Below are positions 29,543 to 39,616 of a stretch of DNA of 64,000 nt, piece after piece. The notes under the pieces are model-generated. The model searched no databases. It saw only the letters and a program-made list of their open reading frames with translations, and was not told the DNA's origin. Source of the stretch: Actinotalea subterranea (GTDB taxonomy: Bacteria > Actinomycetota > Actinomycetes > Actinomycetales > Cellulomonadaceae); the NCBI RefSeq assembly GCF_008364845.1, contig NZ_VTTP01000002.1, forward strand, positions 372,001-436,000, written 5' to 3'. The translations under genes were made by a program, and so were the position numbers. Every line of letters starts with the position of its first letter. Position 1 is the stretch's first letter.

Positions 29543-29553
29543 GCCGGTGCCGC

Positions 29554-30339
29554 TCAGTCCAGGTGCGTCCCGCGGGCGGCCAGCGCTGCCGCCCCGACGA
29601 TCCCGGCCGCGTTGCGCAGGGTCGCGGGCACGATCGGGGTCCGCAGGTCGAGGAGCGGGAGGAAGTGGTCGTGCTTCTTGCTCACGCCGCCGCCGACGAC
29701 GATCAGGTCGGGCCACAGGAGGTCCTCGACCACCCGGAAGTAGCGCTGGAGACGCTCCGCCCACTGCTCCCAGTCGAGGTCCTCACGCTCGCGCGCGCTG
29801 TCGGCGGCGCGGCTCTCGGCGTCGTGCCCGTCGACCTCGAGGTGCCCGAGCTCGGTGTTCGGGACGAGCGTCCCGTCGACCACGAGGCACGAGCCGATCC
29901 CGGTGCCGAGGGTGACCACGAGCACGACCCCGTCGTGCCCGCGTGCCGCGCCGTAGAGGGTCTCGGCGTAGCCGGCAGCATCCGCGTCGTTGACGGCCAG
30001 CACGCGCCGTCCGGTCGCCTCCGCGATCACGCGGCTCACGTCCGTGCCGATCCACGAGTCGTCGACGTTCGCTGCGGACCGGGCGATGCCGTGCTGGATG
30101 ACCGCCGGGAACGTGACGCCGATCGGCAGGTCGTGCGAGAGGTCGAACGAGTCGACGAGGCGCGCGACGGTCGCGGCGACCGCGTCAGGTGTCGCCGGCT
30201 GAGGGGTCGGGATGCGCACGCGGTCGGCGCTGAACTCGCCGACGACGAGGTCCACGGGCGCACCCTTGATGCCGCTGCCGCCGATGTCGATGCCGAAGGC
30301 GCCGGTCTCGGCCGCCGGGGGATAGGTCGCGTGGGTCAT
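29554..30339 (-). CDS. ppgK: Polyphosphate glucokinase
   Basis: A 261-residue ROK-family kinase that phosphorylates glucose with polyphosphate (and usually ATP). The phosphate-binding loop [12 protein letters not shown] is at the N terminus. The segment [20 protein letters not shown] followed by [10 protein letters not shown] is characteristic of actinobacterial PPGK. The ATG at 30339 overlaps the map stop (ATGA). The short DxGGxxxK core and length near 260 favour PPGK over other ROK kinases. Confidence 0.93.
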   Translation of the reverse strand: MTHATYPPAAETGAFGIDIGGSGIKGAPVDLVVGEFSADRVRIPTPQPATPDAVAATVARLVDSFDLSHDLPIGVTFPAVIQHGIARSAANVDDSWIGTDVSRVIAEATGRRVLAVNDADAAGYAETLYGAARGHDGVVLVVTLGTGIGSCLVVDGTLVPNTELGHLEVDGHDAESRAADSAREREDLDWEQWAERLQRYFRVVEDLLWPDLIVVGGGVSKKHDHFLPLLDLRTPIVPATLRNAAGIVGAAALAARGTHLD

Positions 30340-31226
30340 GGCAGTGTCAGGATCTCCGCTCCGGTCTCGGTCACCACGAGGGTGTGCTCGAACTGCGCGC
30401 TGCGGCGCCTGTCCTTGGTCACGACCGTCCAGCCGTCGTCCCACATCTCCCACTCGTGCGTGCCGAGGTTGAGCATCGGCTCGATCGTGAAGACCATGCC
30501 GGCCTCGATCGTCGTCGCGTACCCCGGTGCGGCGTCGTAGTGGGGCACGATGAGGCCCGAGTGGAAGCTCTCGCCGACGCCGTGACCCGTGAAGTCCCGG
30601 ACGACGCCGTAGCCGAACCGCTGCGCGTACTTCTCGATCACGCGGCCGATGACGTTGATCTCGCGCCCCGGGACGACGGCCTTGATCCCGCGCATCATCG
30701 CCTCGTGCGTGCGCTCGACGAGCAGCCGTGACTCCTCGTCGACGTCGCCGACCAGGAACGTCGCGTCCGTGTCGCCGTGGACCCCGTCGAGGTACGCGGT
30801 CACGTCCACGTTGACGATGTCCCCGTCCGCCAGCACCGTCGAGTCCGGGATGCCGTGGCAGATCACCTCGTTGACGGAGGTGCACAGGGACTTGAGGAAG
30901 GGGACCTGGCGGGGGTGCGGCTGGTACCGGAGCGTCGAGGGGTAGGCGCCGTGGTCGCAGAGGAACTCGTGGCCGACCCGGTCGAGCTCGTCGGTCGTCA
31001 CACCGGGGGTGACGTGCCGCCCGACCTCCTGCAACGCCTGGGCGGCGAGGCGGGAGGCGACGCGGATCCGCTCGATCGTCTCGGGGTCCTTGACCTCCGA
31101 CCCCGTGAACGGCAGCTCACGGTCCTTGCCGACGTACTCCGGCCGTTCGATGTGCGCGGGCACCTGACGCAGGGGGCTGATGGTTCCGGGGACCAGGGTC
31201 CCCGTCGGCGCGTGCGCGGTGGGCAT
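30336..31226 (-). CDS. map: Methionine aminopeptidase type I, with N-terminal extension
   Basis: A 296-residue enzyme removing the initiator methionine. Metal ligands are visible in [11 protein letters not shown] and HGDTDATF (two Asp), FTGHGVG (His), TIEPML and FEHTL (two Glu). A ~40-residue N-terminal extension with [20 protein letters not shown] marks the MetAP1c type, whose proline-rich stretch is thought to contact the ribosome. It is followed directly by ppgK. Confidence 0.95.
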   Translation of the reverse strand: MPTAHAPTGTLVPGTISPLRQVPAHIERPEYVGKDRELPFTGSEVKDPETIERIRVASRLAAQALQEVGRHVTPGVTTDELDRVGHEFLCDHGAYPSTLRYQPHPRQVPFLKSLCTSVNEVICHGIPDSTVLADGDIVNVDVTAYLDGVHGDTDATFLVGDVDEESRLLVERTHEAMMRGIKAVVPGREINVIGRVIEKYAQRFGYGVVRDFTGHGVGESFHSGLIVPHYDAAPGYATTIEAGMVFTIEPMLNLGTHEWEMWDDGWTVVTKDRRRSAQFEHTLVVTETGAEILTLP

Positions 31227-31390
31227 GCGTGGCAGTCTACGGATGCGGGCACCGGTGCGCGCCGCGGGGGTGTGGGCCTCCCGCGGGACTGGCCGGGTCG
31301 GTCATGTGACCGGCGTCGGGCGGCGCGGGTGTCTCGGTGGCCGGGGAGAGCGGCGGTGCCCACCTGCGACGAGCGACGGGGGATGCGGCG

Positions 31391-31609
31391 ATGGGTGAGA
31401 CCGAGCGGACGAGCGGCGGCGCGGCGCCGACGGGGGACTTCTGGTTCAACCCCGGCACGGGTGAGGTCGAGGAGGGTCGCGTCAGCCCCTGGACGGAGCG
31501 GATGGGCCCCTACCCCACCCGTGCCGCGGCGCAGGACGCGCTGCTCCGGGCCCGCGCACGCAGCGACGCCTGGGACGAGGACGACCGTCGCTGGAGCGAG
31601 GGCCGCTGA
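31391..31609 (+). CDS. Small SPOR-like protein
   Basis: A 72-residue soluble protein. The pattern DFWFNPGTGEVEEG..SPWTERMGPYPTRAAAQ followed by an acidic/aromatic C terminus (DAWDEDDRRW) is found in short actinobacterial proteins annotated as SPOR-domain proteins. GGGGGATG precedes the ATG at 31391. It is divergent from map. No signal peptide is present, so a peptidoglycan-binding role is doubtful; function unknown. Confidence 0.7.
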   Translation: MGETERTSGGAAPTGDFWFNPGTGEVEEGRVSPWTERMGPYPTRAAAQDALLRARARSDAWDEDDRRWSEGR

Positions 31610-31621
31610 CCCACGGGCGCT

Positions 31622-31740
31622 GACCGGCTGGCGCTGACCCGCGGACGTAGACCGGCTGGCGCTGACCCGTGCCGACGCGGACCCGCTCGACGCGCGGACG
31701 CGGACCGGCTCGAAGCGCGGACCGGTCCGCCAGCGAGCGG
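31622..31740. repeat. Degenerate direct repeats downstream of SPOR-like gene
   Basis: The 19-nt sequence GACCGGCTGGCGCTGACCC occurs twice (31622-31640 and 31650-31668; period 28 nt), followed by looser copies built on GCGGACCGGCTCG. The stretch fills the gap between the SPOR-like gene (+) and panB (-) and shows no coding potential. Confidence 0.7.
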
Positions 31741-31746
31741 CGGGGC

Positions 31747-32640
31747 TCACTCGGAGAAGCTGTGCTCCGCGGTGGGGAACGCACCCGTGCGCACCTCGTC
31801 GTTGTAGGCGCGGGCCGCCTCGACGAGTGCCTCGCGCACGCGTCCGTAGCGCTTCGCGAAGCGCGGCGACCACGTGCTCAGGCCTGCCATGTCCGGCCAG
31901 ACGAGCACCTGGCCGTCGCACGCGGGGCCGGCGCCGATGCCGATCGTGGGGATCGCGAGGATCTCGGTGATGCGCTCGGCGAGGGGCGCCGGGACCATCT
32001 CGAGCACGACGGCGAACGCGCCCGCCTCCTGGAGCGCGAGGGCGTCCTCCGACAGGCGCTCGGCGGCGTCGTCCCCGCGGCCCTGCACGCGCTTGCCGCC
32101 CAGCGCGTTCTCCGACTGGGGCGTGAAGCCCAGGTGCCCCATGACGGGGATGCCCGACGAGACGAGCAGGCGCACGTGCTCGGCGACGCGTCGGCCGCCC
32201 TCGAACTTCACGGCGTGGGCGCCGGCCTCCTTCATCAGGCGCACGGCCGTCGCGTGGGCCTGCTGCGGTGAGGCCTCGTAGGAGCCGAACGGCAGGTCCG
32301 CGACCACGAGCGAGCGCCGCACCGCGCCGGTCACGGCGCGCGTGTGGTGGATCATCTCGTCCACGGTGATGGGCAGCGTGCTGGTGTGGCCGTAGAAGTT
32401 GTCCGCGACCGAGTCCCCGACCAGCAGCACGTCCGTGCCGACCTCGTCGAAGATCTGCGCCGTCGGCGCGTCGTAGGCGGTGAGCATCGTGATCCGCTCG
32501 CCACGCTCCTTGGCCTCGCGCAGGTGGTGCACGCGCACGCGCTTGACGCGGGGTGCCTCGGGCGACGTCGGCGCACCTGGGCCGTCCCCGCTCGTGGTTC
32601 CGGTCGGCGCGGCGGTCATGCCGGACGTGGGCTCACTCAT
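31747..32640 (-). CDS. panB: Ketopantoate hydroxymethyltransferase
   Basis: A 297-residue enzyme that forms ketopantoate from 2-oxoisovalerate and methylene-tetrahydrofolate, the first committed step of pantothenate/CoA synthesis. Family motifs are [37 protein letters not shown] and VKFEGG. The first ~30 residues are a Pro/Gly/Thr-rich extension, so a later in-frame ATG near 32619 may be the real start. It overlaps the nadE stop by 8 nt. Confidence 0.95.
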   Translation of the reverse strand: MSEPTSGMTAAPTGTTSGDGPGAPTSPEAPRVKRVRVHHLREAKERGERITMLTAYDAPTAQIFDEVGTDVLLVGDSVADNFYGHTSTLPITVDEMIHHTRAVTGAVRRSLVVADLPFGSYEASPQQAHATAVRLMKEAGAHAVKFEGGRRVAEHVRLLVSSGIPVMGHLGFTPQSENALGGKRVQGRGDDAAERLSEDALALQEAGAFAVVLEMVPAPLAERITEILAIPTIGIGAGPACDGQVLVWPDMAGLSTWSPRFAKRYGRVREALVEAARAYNDEVRTGAFPTAEHSFSE

Positions 32641-34288
32641 CGATCGTTCCCTTCGGCTCACGCCAGCGGCTCGTCACGGGCAGCCTACGGTCCCTGCCGA
32701 AGGCGAGGGCCGAGACCTTGGGACCCGGCGGGTACTGCCGACGCTTCCACTCGGCGCGGTCGACGAGCGAGAGGACCTTGTCGACGACCTCGGCGTCGAA
32801 CCCGCGCGCGAGCAGCTCGTCACGACCCTCGGCGTGCTCCACGTACGCGTCGAGCACCTCGTCGAGGAGGTGGTACGGGGGCAGGGAGTCGGTGTCCATC
32901 TGGCCCGGGCTCAGCTCGGCCGACGGCGGCTTCGTGATCGAGCTCTCGGGGATGGGTGGGACCGCGCCGGCGTCGAGGGCAACCTGGTTGCGCCACCGGG
33001 CGAGGGCCCACACGCGCGACTTGTCGACGTCCTTGAGCGGGGCGTACCCGCCGACGGCGTCGCCGTAGATCGTCGAGTAGCCGACGGCGAGCTCCGACTT
33101 GTTGCCCGTGGCGAGCACGAGGTGGCCCTCGACGTTCGAGACGCCCATGAGGATCACGCCCCGGACGCGCGCCTGGAGGTTCTCGCCGGCGATGCCGGGC
33201 AGCTCCATCTGGCTGTGGAAGACGTCGACCATCGGCGCGATCGGCTGGACGCGGTAGTCGGCGCCGATACGCCGGGCGAGGTCCGCCGCGTCGTCGCGCG
33301 AGTGCTCGGACGAGTGCCCCGACGGCATCGAGATTCCGACGACGTTCTCCCCGCCCAGGGCGTCCGCCGCGATCGCGGCGACGAGGGCGGAGTCGATGCC
33401 GCCGGAGAGCCCCAGGACGACGGAGCGGAACCCGTTCTTCTCGACGTAGCCCCGCAGACCGGTCACGACGGCCGTGTAGACCTCCGCGTCCGGGTCCATC
33501 GGTTCCGCGAGGAGGCCGGGCCGGGGCGCCTGACCGCGCTCGGGCAGGTCCCACACGAGGAGGTGCTCGACGAACTGGGGTGAGCCGGCGAGCGGGGTGC
33601 CGTCCGCGGCGACGACGAACGACCCGCCGTCGAACACGAGGTCGTCCTGGCCGCCGACCATGTTCACGTAGGCGACGGGCGCCTTGACCTCGCGGGCCCG
33701 TCGGACGGCGAGGTCGGAGCGCACGTGGCCCTTGCCCTCCTCGTAGGGCGAGCCGTTGACGACGAGGAGCAGGTCGACGTCGGCCTCGTCCATCTGCGAG
33801 ACCGGACCGCCGTCCTGCCAGATGTCCTCGCACACCACGAGGCCCACCCGTCGGCCGTCCACCTCGAGCACGCACGGCTCGGAGCCCGGCGCGAAGATGC
33901 GGTACTCGTCGAACACGCCGTAGTTGGGCAGGTGGTGCTTGTCGTACGTCGCGACGACCTCGCCCCGGCGCAGGGCGACGGCGCGGTTGGTCGCGCGTCC
34001 CGTGGCGGTGCGGCCGAGCGTGCCGACGACGACGGTGACCTCGCCGAGCCCGCGGTCCACGAGCTGCGCCGCGAGCTCGGTGAGCGTGCGGTCCGCGGCG
34101 CGGGCGAACGAGTCACGCAGCGCGAGGTCCTCGATGGGGTACCCCGTGAGCGTCATCTCCGGGAAGGCGACCAGCGTGGCCCCCTCCGCGGCCGCCGCCA
34201 CGGTCCACTCGAGGACCGTTGCGGCGTTCTGCTCGAGGTCCCCCACACAGGTGTCCACCTGGGCCAGTGCGATCGTCAGCGGAGCCAT
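32633..34288 (-). CDS. nadE: Glutamine-dependent NAD+ synthetase
   Basis: A 551-residue enzyme converting deamido-NAD to NAD with glutamine. The N-terminal glutaminase (nitrilase fold, about 1-250) has its Glu-Lys-Cys triad in [27 protein letters not shown] and VVCEDIW. The C-terminal synthetase has the ATP pyrophosphatase loop [13 protein letters not shown] near residue 290. ATG 34288 gives the usual start [10 protein letters not shown]. panB overlaps its 3' end, and glnA2 is divergent. Confidence 0.96.
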   Translation of the reverse strand: MAPLTIALAQVDTCVGDLEQNAATVLEWTVAAAAEGATLVAFPEMTLTGYPIEDLALRDSFARAADRTLTELAAQLVDRGLGEVTVVVGTLGRTATGRATNRAVALRRGEVVATYDKHHLPNYGVFDEYRIFAPGSEPCVLEVDGRRVGLVVCEDIWQDGGPVSQMDEADVDLLLVVNGSPYEEGKGHVRSDLAVRRAREVKAPVAYVNMVGGQDDLVFDGGSFVVAADGTPLAGSPQFVEHLLVWDLPERGQAPRPGLLAEPMDPDAEVYTAVVTGLRGYVEKNGFRSVVLGLSGGIDSALVAAIAADALGGENVVGISMPSGHSSEHSRDDAADLARRIGADYRVQPIAPMVDVFHSQMELPGIAGENLQARVRGVILMGVSNVEGHLVLATGNKSELAVGYSTIYGDAVGGYAPLKDVDKSRVWALARWRNQVALDAGAVPPIPESSITKPPSAELSPGQMDTDSLPPYHLLDEVLDAYVEHAEGRDELLARGFDAEVVDKVLSLVDRAEWKRRQYPPGPKVSALAFGRDRRLPVTSRWREPKGTIDE

Positions 34289-34402
34289 GGCGGCAACCCT
34301 ATCGAGGGTGTCGGACGCTGCACGCGGGCCGCGACGCGCACCCTCGGGGGCCCGCGTCGGACCGTTCACCGACCAGACACATGCGTACGGCAGGATGGCC
34401 CC

Positions 34403-35740
34403 ATGGACAGGCAGCAGGAGTTCGTGCTCCGCACGGTCGAGGAGCGGGACATCCGCTTCATCCGTCTCTGGTTCACCGACGTCCTCGGGATCCTCAAGTC
34501 GGTCGCGGTCGCACCGGCCGAGCTCGAGTCCGCGTTCGCGGAGGGCATCGGCTTCGACGGCAGCGCCATCGAGGGGCTGACGCGCGTCTACGAGGCGGAC
34601 ATGCTCGCCAAGCCGGACCCGTCGACCTTCCAGGTGCTCCCGTGGCGAGGTGAGACGCACGGGACCGCGCGCATGTTCTGCGACATCCAGACGCCCGACG
34701 GCGAGCCCTCGCTCGCGGACTCCAGGTACGTGCTCAAGCGGGCGCTCGAGCGCGCGAGCGACAAGGGCTTCACGTTCTACACGCACCCCGAGGTCGAGTT
34801 CTACCTCTTCGAGAACCCGGCGGAGCCGGACCAGCCGCTCGTCCCGGTCGACTCGGGCGGGTACTTCGACCACGTGCCGCGCGGGACGGGCCACGACTTC
34901 CGCCGGGCCGCGATCACGATGCTCGAGTCCATGGGCATCTCGGTCGAGTTCTCCCACCACGAGGCCGGGCCCGGCCAGAACGAGATCGACCTGCGGTACG
35001 CCGACGCGCTGACGACGGCCGACAACATCATGACGTTCCGCACGGTCGTCAAGGAGGTCGCGCTCGAGCAGGGCATCTACGCCTCGTTCATGCCCAAGCC
35101 GCTCGCGGACCACCCCGGCTCGGGCATGCACACCCACCTGTCGCTGTTCGAGGGGGACCGCAACGCGTTCCACGAGCCGGGTGCGCCCCTCGAGCTCTCG
35201 GCCACGGCGCGCAAGTTCATCGCCGGCCTGCTGCACCACGCGGCGGAGATCACGGCGATCACCAACCAGTACGTCAACTCGTACAAGCGCATGTGGGGCG
35301 GGGCCGAGGCACCGAGCTACATCTGCTGGGGCCACAACAACCGCTCAGCGCTCGTCCGGGTCCCGATGTACAAGCCGGGCAAGGGCAACTCGAGCCGCGT
35401 CGAGTACCGGGGCGTCGACTCCGCGACCAATCCGTACCTCGCGTACGCGCTGCTGCTCGCCGCCGGCCTCAAGGGCATCGAGGAGGGCTACGAGCTGCCC
35501 GACGGCGCGGAGGACGACGTCTGGGAGCTGACCGACGCCGAGCGCCGGGCGCTGGGCATCCAGCCGCTGCCGTCCTCGCTCGAGCAGGCCATCGCGATCA
35601 TGGAGAAGTCCGAGCTCGTGGCCGAGACGCTGGGTGAGCACGTGTTCGACTTCGTCCTGCGCAACAAGCGCGAGGAGTGGAACGCGTACCGGCAGCAGGT
35701 CACCCCGTTCGAGCTGAAGCGGTTCCTCTCGGTCCTGTGA
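34403..35740 (+). CDS. glnA2: Glutamine synthetase, GlnA2 type
   Basis: A 445-residue type I glutamine synthetase. Family motifs are seen: FDGSAIEGLTRVYEADM, PEVEFYLF, GSGMHTHLSLF and the Arg-rich NNRSALVRVP. The adenylylation site of GlnA1 (LYELPPEE) is replaced by VWELTDAER with no Tyr, so it should not be regulated by GlnE. AGGA lies before ATG 34403. It overlaps glnE by GTGA; the glnA2-glnE order matches mycobacteria. Actinobacterial GlnA2 may be low-activity or use other amines. Confidence 0.93.
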   Translation: MDRQQEFVLRTVEERDIRFIRLWFTDVLGILKSVAVAPAELESAFAEGIGFDGSAIEGLTRVYEADMLAKPDPSTFQVLPWRGETHGTARMFCDIQTPDGEPSLADSRYVLKRALERASDKGFTFYTHPEVEFYLFENPAEPDQPLVPVDSGGYFDHVPRGTGHDFRRAAITMLESMGISVEFSHHEAGPGQNEIDLRYADALTTADNIMTFRTVVKEVALEQGIYASFMPKPLADHPGSGMHTHLSLFEGDRNAFHEPGAPLELSATARKFIAGLLHHAAEITAITNQYVNSYKRMWGGAEAPSYICWGHNNRSALVRVPMYKPGKGNSSRVEYRGVDSATNPYLAYALLLAAGLKGIEEGYELPDGAEDDVWELTDAERRALGIQPLPSSLEQAIAIMEKSELVAETLGEHVFDFVLRNKREEWNAYRQQVTPFELKRFLSVL

Positions 35741-38700
35741 CCGCCGACGGGGACCCGGGGCGGCGCACGGGAGGCCTGCGCACGCAGCTGACCCGGCTCG
35801 GCTTCACCGACCCGGGCCGGGCGGCGAGCCTGCTGGAGGACCCTGACCTGCGCGCGCTCGCCGGCCCGCTCGAGGGGGCGACGCTGGTCGAGGAGATCGC
35901 GACGGCGGCGTCGCCCGACGACGCGCTGCTGGCCCTGACGCGGCTCGCCACGGCGGCGATCGGTGCGGGGGAGGCCCGCCGCGCCGAGCTGCGTGCGCTC
36001 CTGCTCGAGCCCGGCCGAGCCGGTGCCCGCGCGCGGCTCGTCGCCGTCCTCGGTGCGTCGACCGCGCTCGCCGACCACCTCGTGCGGCACCCGGAGGACG
36101 TCGACGTGCTCGCCGAGCCGAGCCCGATCGGCGCGGACGTGCGCACCGTCCGGGCGGAGATCCTCGCGGCGGTGGGGGCGTCGGGGGACGACGCCGCGCC
36201 GGTCGCGACGCGTGGCGGGCAGGACGGGACGGACGCGATGCGCCGTGCCTACCGGCGGCGGCTGCTCATGATCGCTGCCGCCGACCTCGTCTCGTCGGAG
36301 CCGCTGACCCTGCTCCCCGCCGTCGCGGCCGCGCTCGCCGACCTCGCGGGCGCGGCGCTCGAGGCCGCGCTCGCGCTGGCCCGGGCCGAGCAGGACGACC
36401 ACGGCCGGTGCGTGCACCTGGCGGTCATCGGCATGGGCAAGTGCGGCGGACGCGAGCTCAACTACGTGTCCGACGTAGACGTCGTGTACGTCGCCGAGCC
36501 GGCGCCGGGGCACGACGAGCAGGAGGCCCTCGCGTGCGCGACACGGCTGGCCACGACGCTCGCGAAGGCGTGCTCGTCCGCGTCCGCCGAGCCCGCGCTG
36601 TGGCCCGTGGACGCGGCGCTGCGGCCCGAGGGCAAGAACGGGCCGCTCGTGCGCACCGTCGCGAGCCACGTCACGTACTACGAGCGGTGGGCCAAGACGT
36701 GGGAGTTCCAGGCGCTCCTCAAGGCACGCGTCGTCGCCGGCGACACGGAGGTCGGCCGCGCGTACACGGACGCGCTCGCGCCCATGGTGTGGAGCGCCGT
36801 CGAGCGTGAGAACTTCGTCGAGGACTCGCAGGCGATGCGTCGTCGCGTCGAGGACCACGTCCCCGCGGCGGAGGCGGACCGCCAGCTCAAGCTCGGGGTC
36901 GGCGGCCTGCGCGACGTCGAGTTCACCGTCCAGCTCCTGCAGCTCGTGCACGGGCGCTCCGACGAGTCGATCCGCAGCCCCAACACGTTGACCGCGCTCG
37001 CCGCCCTGTCCGCAGGCGGGTACGTCGGTCGCGACCACGCGGCACGCCTGGCCGTCTGCTACCGGTTGCTCCGCGCCCTCGAGCACCGCATCCAGCTGCA
37101 CCGCCTGCGGCGCACGCACCTGATGCCCACGGCCGAGGCGGACCTGCGCCGGCTCGCGCGGTCGGTCGGGATCCGCACCGGTGGGGCGGACGCGGTCGTG
37201 GAGCGCTGGCGGACCGTGCGACGCGACGTGCGCCACCTGCACGAGGAGCTCTTCTACCGCCCGCTGCTCCCGGCGACGGCGAGCCTGTCCGCCGAGGACG
37301 TGAGCCTCGCGCCCGAGGCCGCGCGCGCTCGGCTGGCGGCGATCGGGTACCGGGACCCGGCGGGTGCGCTGCGCCACATCGCGGCGCTCACCGAGGGGCT
37401 GAGCCGCCGCGCCGCGATCCAGCGGCAGCTCCTGCCCGTGCTGCTCGGCTGGTTCGCGGAGGGGGCGGACGCCGACGCCGGTCTCCTCGCGTTCAGGCGG
37501 CTCTCCGACGAGCTCGGCACCACCCACTGGTACCTCAAGCTCCTGCGGGACTCCGGGGTCGCGGCGCACCGGCTCGCGCAGCTCCTGTCCACCTCGCGGT
37601 ACGTCGCCGACGCGCTCGCGCGCTCGCCCGAGTCCGTCGCGTGGCTCGACGACGACGCCGAGCTCGCCCCGCGCGACCACGCGCGCCTCGCGGCGGAGGC
37701 GGACGCCGTCCTGACGCGGCAGGACGACCCGGTCGGTGCAGCGACGCTCCTGCGCGCGCTGCGTCGTCGCGAGCTCGCGCGCACGGCCGCGGCCGAGGTG
37801 CTCGGACGCAGCTCCGTGACCACCGCGGCGGCCTCGCTCACGGCTGCCGCCGACGTGGTGCTCGCGGGGGCTCTGCGCATCGCCGAGTACGAGGTCCGTC
37901 ACGGCCCCGACGGCCTGCTGACCCGCAACGCCGTGATCGCGATGGGGCGTCTCGGTGGCCGTGAGCTCGGCTACGGCTCGGACGCCGACGTCCTGTTCGT
38001 CCACGACCCGCTGCCGGGCGTGGACGAGCCGGCGGCGCAGGCTCAGGCCGTGGCGATCGCGATGCGCGTCCGGTCCCTGCTCGGGGACGTCGGCCCGGAG
38101 CCGACTCTCGAGGTCGACGCCGACCTGCGCCCCGAGGGCCGCAACGGGCCGCTCGTGCGGTCGCTCGCCGCGTACGGCGAGTACTACCAGCGGTGGTCGT
38201 CGCCCTGGGAGAGCCAGGCGCTGCTGCGGGCGCGACCCGTCGCGGGCGACACGGGGCTGGGCGAGCGGTTCGTCGCGCTCGTCGACCCGCTGCGCTACCC
38301 GCCGGGCGGTGCCGACGCGCACGTGCTCAAGGAGGTGCGTCGCCTCAAGGCGCGCATGGAGGCCGAGCGGCTGCCCCGCGGCGTGGACCCCGCGCGTCAC
38401 CTCAAGCTCGGCCGGGGCGGGCTGAGCGACGTGGAGTGGACGGTGCAGCTGCTCCAGCTGCGGCACGGGCACGACCACGCGGGCCTGCGGAGCCCGTCGA
38501 CCCTCGAGGCGCTCGACGCGGCGGCCGCCGCGGGGCTCGTCTCCGCCGAGGACGCGGCGACCCTGCGTGAGGCGTGGGTGCTGTCGTCGCGCCTGCGTGA
38601 CGCCGTGGTCCTGTGGACCGGTCGGGTGGGTGGCGCGGCCGCCGACGTGCTTCCCCACGACCGGCGCGCACTCGGGGGCCTCGCGCGGCTGCTCGGCCTC

Positions 38701-38793
38701 CCGCCCGGGAGCGGTGGCGACGTCGAGGAGACCTACCTGCGCACGGGTCGGCGCGCGCGCGCCGTCGTCGAGCGGGTGTTCTACGGCGACTGA
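35737..38793 (+). CDS. glnE: Glutamine synthetase adenylyltransferase/adenylyl-removing enzyme
   Basis: A 1018-residue two-domain enzyme. Each half has a nucleotidyltransferase motif: GKCGGRELNYVSDVDVVYV near residue 235 (deadenylylation half) and GRLGGRELGYGSDADVLFV near residue 735 (adenylylation half). Helical GlnD-UR-like regions link and end them (LKLGVGGLRDVEFTVQLLQL; LKLGRGGLSDVEWTVQLLQL). It controls GlnA1 (the gene at 62.6 kb retains the target Tyr) by AMP addition according to nitrogen status. GTG 35737 starts within the glnA2 stop. Confidence 0.95.
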   Translation: MTADGDPGRRTGGLRTQLTRLGFTDPGRAASLLEDPDLRALAGPLEGATLVEEIATAASPDDALLALTRLATAAIGAGEARRAELRALLLEPGRAGARARLVAVLGASTALADHLVRHPEDVDVLAEPSPIGADVRTVRAEILAAVGASGDDAAPVATRGGQDGTDAMRRAYRRRLLMIAAADLVSSEPLTLLPAVAAALADLAGAALEAALALARAEQDDHGRCVHLAVIGMGKCGGRELNYVSDVDVVYVAEPAPGHDEQEALACATRLATTLAKACSSASAEPALWPVDAALRPEGKNGPLVRTVASHVTYYERWAKTWEFQALLKARVVAGDTEVGRAYTDALAPMVWSAVERENFVEDSQAMRRRVEDHVPAAEADRQLKLGVGGLRDVEFTVQLLQLVHGRSDESIRSPNTLTALAALSAGGYVGRDHAARLAVCYRLLRALEHRIQLHRLRRTHLMPTAEADLRRLARSVGIRTGGADAVVERWRTVRRDVRHLHEELFYRPLLPATASLSAEDVSLAPEAARARLAAIGYRDPAGALRHIAALTEGLSRRAAIQRQLLPVLLGWFAEGADADAGLLAFRRLSDELGTTHWYLKLLRDSGVAAHRLAQLLSTSRYVADALARSPESVAWLDDDAELAPRDHARLAAEADAVLTRQDDPVGAATLLRALRRRELARTAAAEVLGRSSVTTAAASLTAAADVVLAGALRIAEYEVRHGPDGLLTRNAVIAMGRLGGRELGYGSDADVLFVHDPLPGVDEPAAQAQAVAIAMRVRSLLGDVGPEPTLEVDADLRPEGRNGPLVRSLAAYGEYYQRWSSPWESQALLRARPVAGDTGLGERFVALVDPLRYPPGGADAHVLKEVRRLKARMEAERLPRGVDPARHLKLGRGGLSDVEWTVQLLQLRHGHDHAGLRSPSTLEALDAAAAAGLVSAEDAATLREAWVLSSRLRDAVVLWTGRVGGAAADVLPHDRRALGGLARLLGLPPGSGGDVEETYLRTGRRARAVVERVFYGD

Positions 38794-38811
38794 GCGGGGA
38801 CGCGGCGCTCG

Positions 38812-39222
38812 CTAGAGGCCGCGCCGGGAGCCCTCGATCTTGGGGCACGTGTCGGCGACGACGACGAGGCCCGCCGCGCGTGCGCGCTCCTCGGCGGCCT
38901 CGTCGCGCACGCCGAGCTGGAGCCACACCGCGCTGGCGCCGATCGCGACCGCCTGGTCGACGACCTCGCCCGCGCGTGCGGAGTTCACGAAGACGTCGAC
39001 GACGTCCACCGGGCCCGGGACGTCGGCGAGGCGCGCGTACCCCTGCGCGCCGTGGACGGTCTCGGCGCGCGGGTGCACGGGCACGATCTCGTGGCCGAGG
39101 CGTTGCAGGTAGGCCGCGACGCCGTGGGCCGCGCGGGACGTGTTGGTCGAGAGGCCCACCACGGCCCAGCGCGCGGGCTGCTCGAGCAGGTGGGTGATCG
39201 CGTCGGCGTCGTTCGGGGTCAC
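38812..39222 (-). CDS. CoA-binding domain protein (YccU-like)
   Basis: A 136-residue single-domain Rossmann-fold protein. RWAVVGLSTNTSRAAHGVAA then LGHEIVPVHPRAETVHG at the N terminus is the CoA-binding fold of the YccU group; WLQLGVRDE and the C-terminal VVADTCPKIEG are also typical. GTG 39222 start, with GGAGC upstream. It is convergent with glnE. Next on its 5' side is the truncated C-terminal piece of the ligD-type gene. Confidence 0.85.
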   Translation of the reverse strand: MTPNDADAITHLLEQPARWAVVGLSTNTSRAAHGVAAYLQRLGHEIVPVHPRAETVHGAQGYARLADVPGPVDVVDVFVNSARAGEVVDQAVAIGASAVWLQLGVRDEAAEERARAAGLVVVADTCPKIEGSRRGL

Positions 39223-39310
39223 CGCTCCAGCCAAGCACACGTCGCGGGTCGAGCCGTGCCGGGCGCCCCGGGGCGGGGAGACGGCCCCGCCGGCCGGGAG
39301 CCGGTCCGCC

Positions 39311-39479
39311 TCACCGGTCGAGGAGGTCGCCGTCCTCCTCGAGCCTGCGCAGCACCTCGTCCGGCGCGAGCTGGGTCATCCCCGGCCCCACCTCGTCCCA
39401 GTGCCGTGGCGCCGCGACGGCGGGACGCTCGCGTCCGCGCAGCGAGTAGGGCGTCACAGTCGTCTTCGCCGGGTGGTTC
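39311..39479 (-). pseudogene. Severed 3' part of LigD-type polymerase gene
   Basis: On the minus strand, 55 codons up to the stop at 39311 read NHPAKTTVTPYSLRGRERP, then AVAAPRHWDEVGPG and ...EEDGDLLDR. This is the C-terminal end of a LigD primase-polymerase domain. Just upstream, in the direct repeat, is F-D-W-S-Q, matching the broken end of the 5' part at 42955. Joined to 42955-43691 it gives 906 nt (302 codons including the stop) in frame. It has no start of its own and is likely untranslated. Confidence 0.93.
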
Positions 39480-39492
39480 TGCGACCAGTCGA
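39480..39492. repeat. Left copy of 13-bp insertion repeat (att-like)
   Basis: TGCGACCAGTCGA, identical to the copy at 42955-42967. It encodes the D-W-S-Q part of the polymerase motif on the minus strand. It is either a target-site duplication or the crossover core of site-specific recombination. Confidence 0.9.
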
Positions 39493-39616
39493 ACCCGCGG
39501 GAGATAGGAACGACCGCCGGAGAGATGAGAGGCGAGACCCGGCCCCACTGACCGTGCTAGCGGGCGTGCCGGCGGTAGGGTCCATCCCATACGTCGCGTC
39601 GGACCTCGACCCTGAG
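39493..39616 (+). other. Structured leader upstream of the reverse transcriptase gene
   Basis: A non-coding stretch between the insertion end and the RT start. It contains an 8-bp inverted repeat ACCGCCGG (39513-39520) / CCGGCGGT (39569-39576) that could fold around a 48-nt interior. Several defence-associated RTs use an upstream non-coding RNA, so this could be a template or guide RNA; there is no direct proof. Confidence 0.35.

Noticed and set aside
31622-31740. Possible CRISPR or REP element
   Set aside because: Only two exact 19-nt copies, with a 9-nt gap and degenerate flanking copies; no cas genes.
35488-38658. Long open frame on the minus strand opposite glnE
   Set aside because: Low-complexity Arg/Val/Gly-rich sequence without domains; a shadow of the glnE coding strand.
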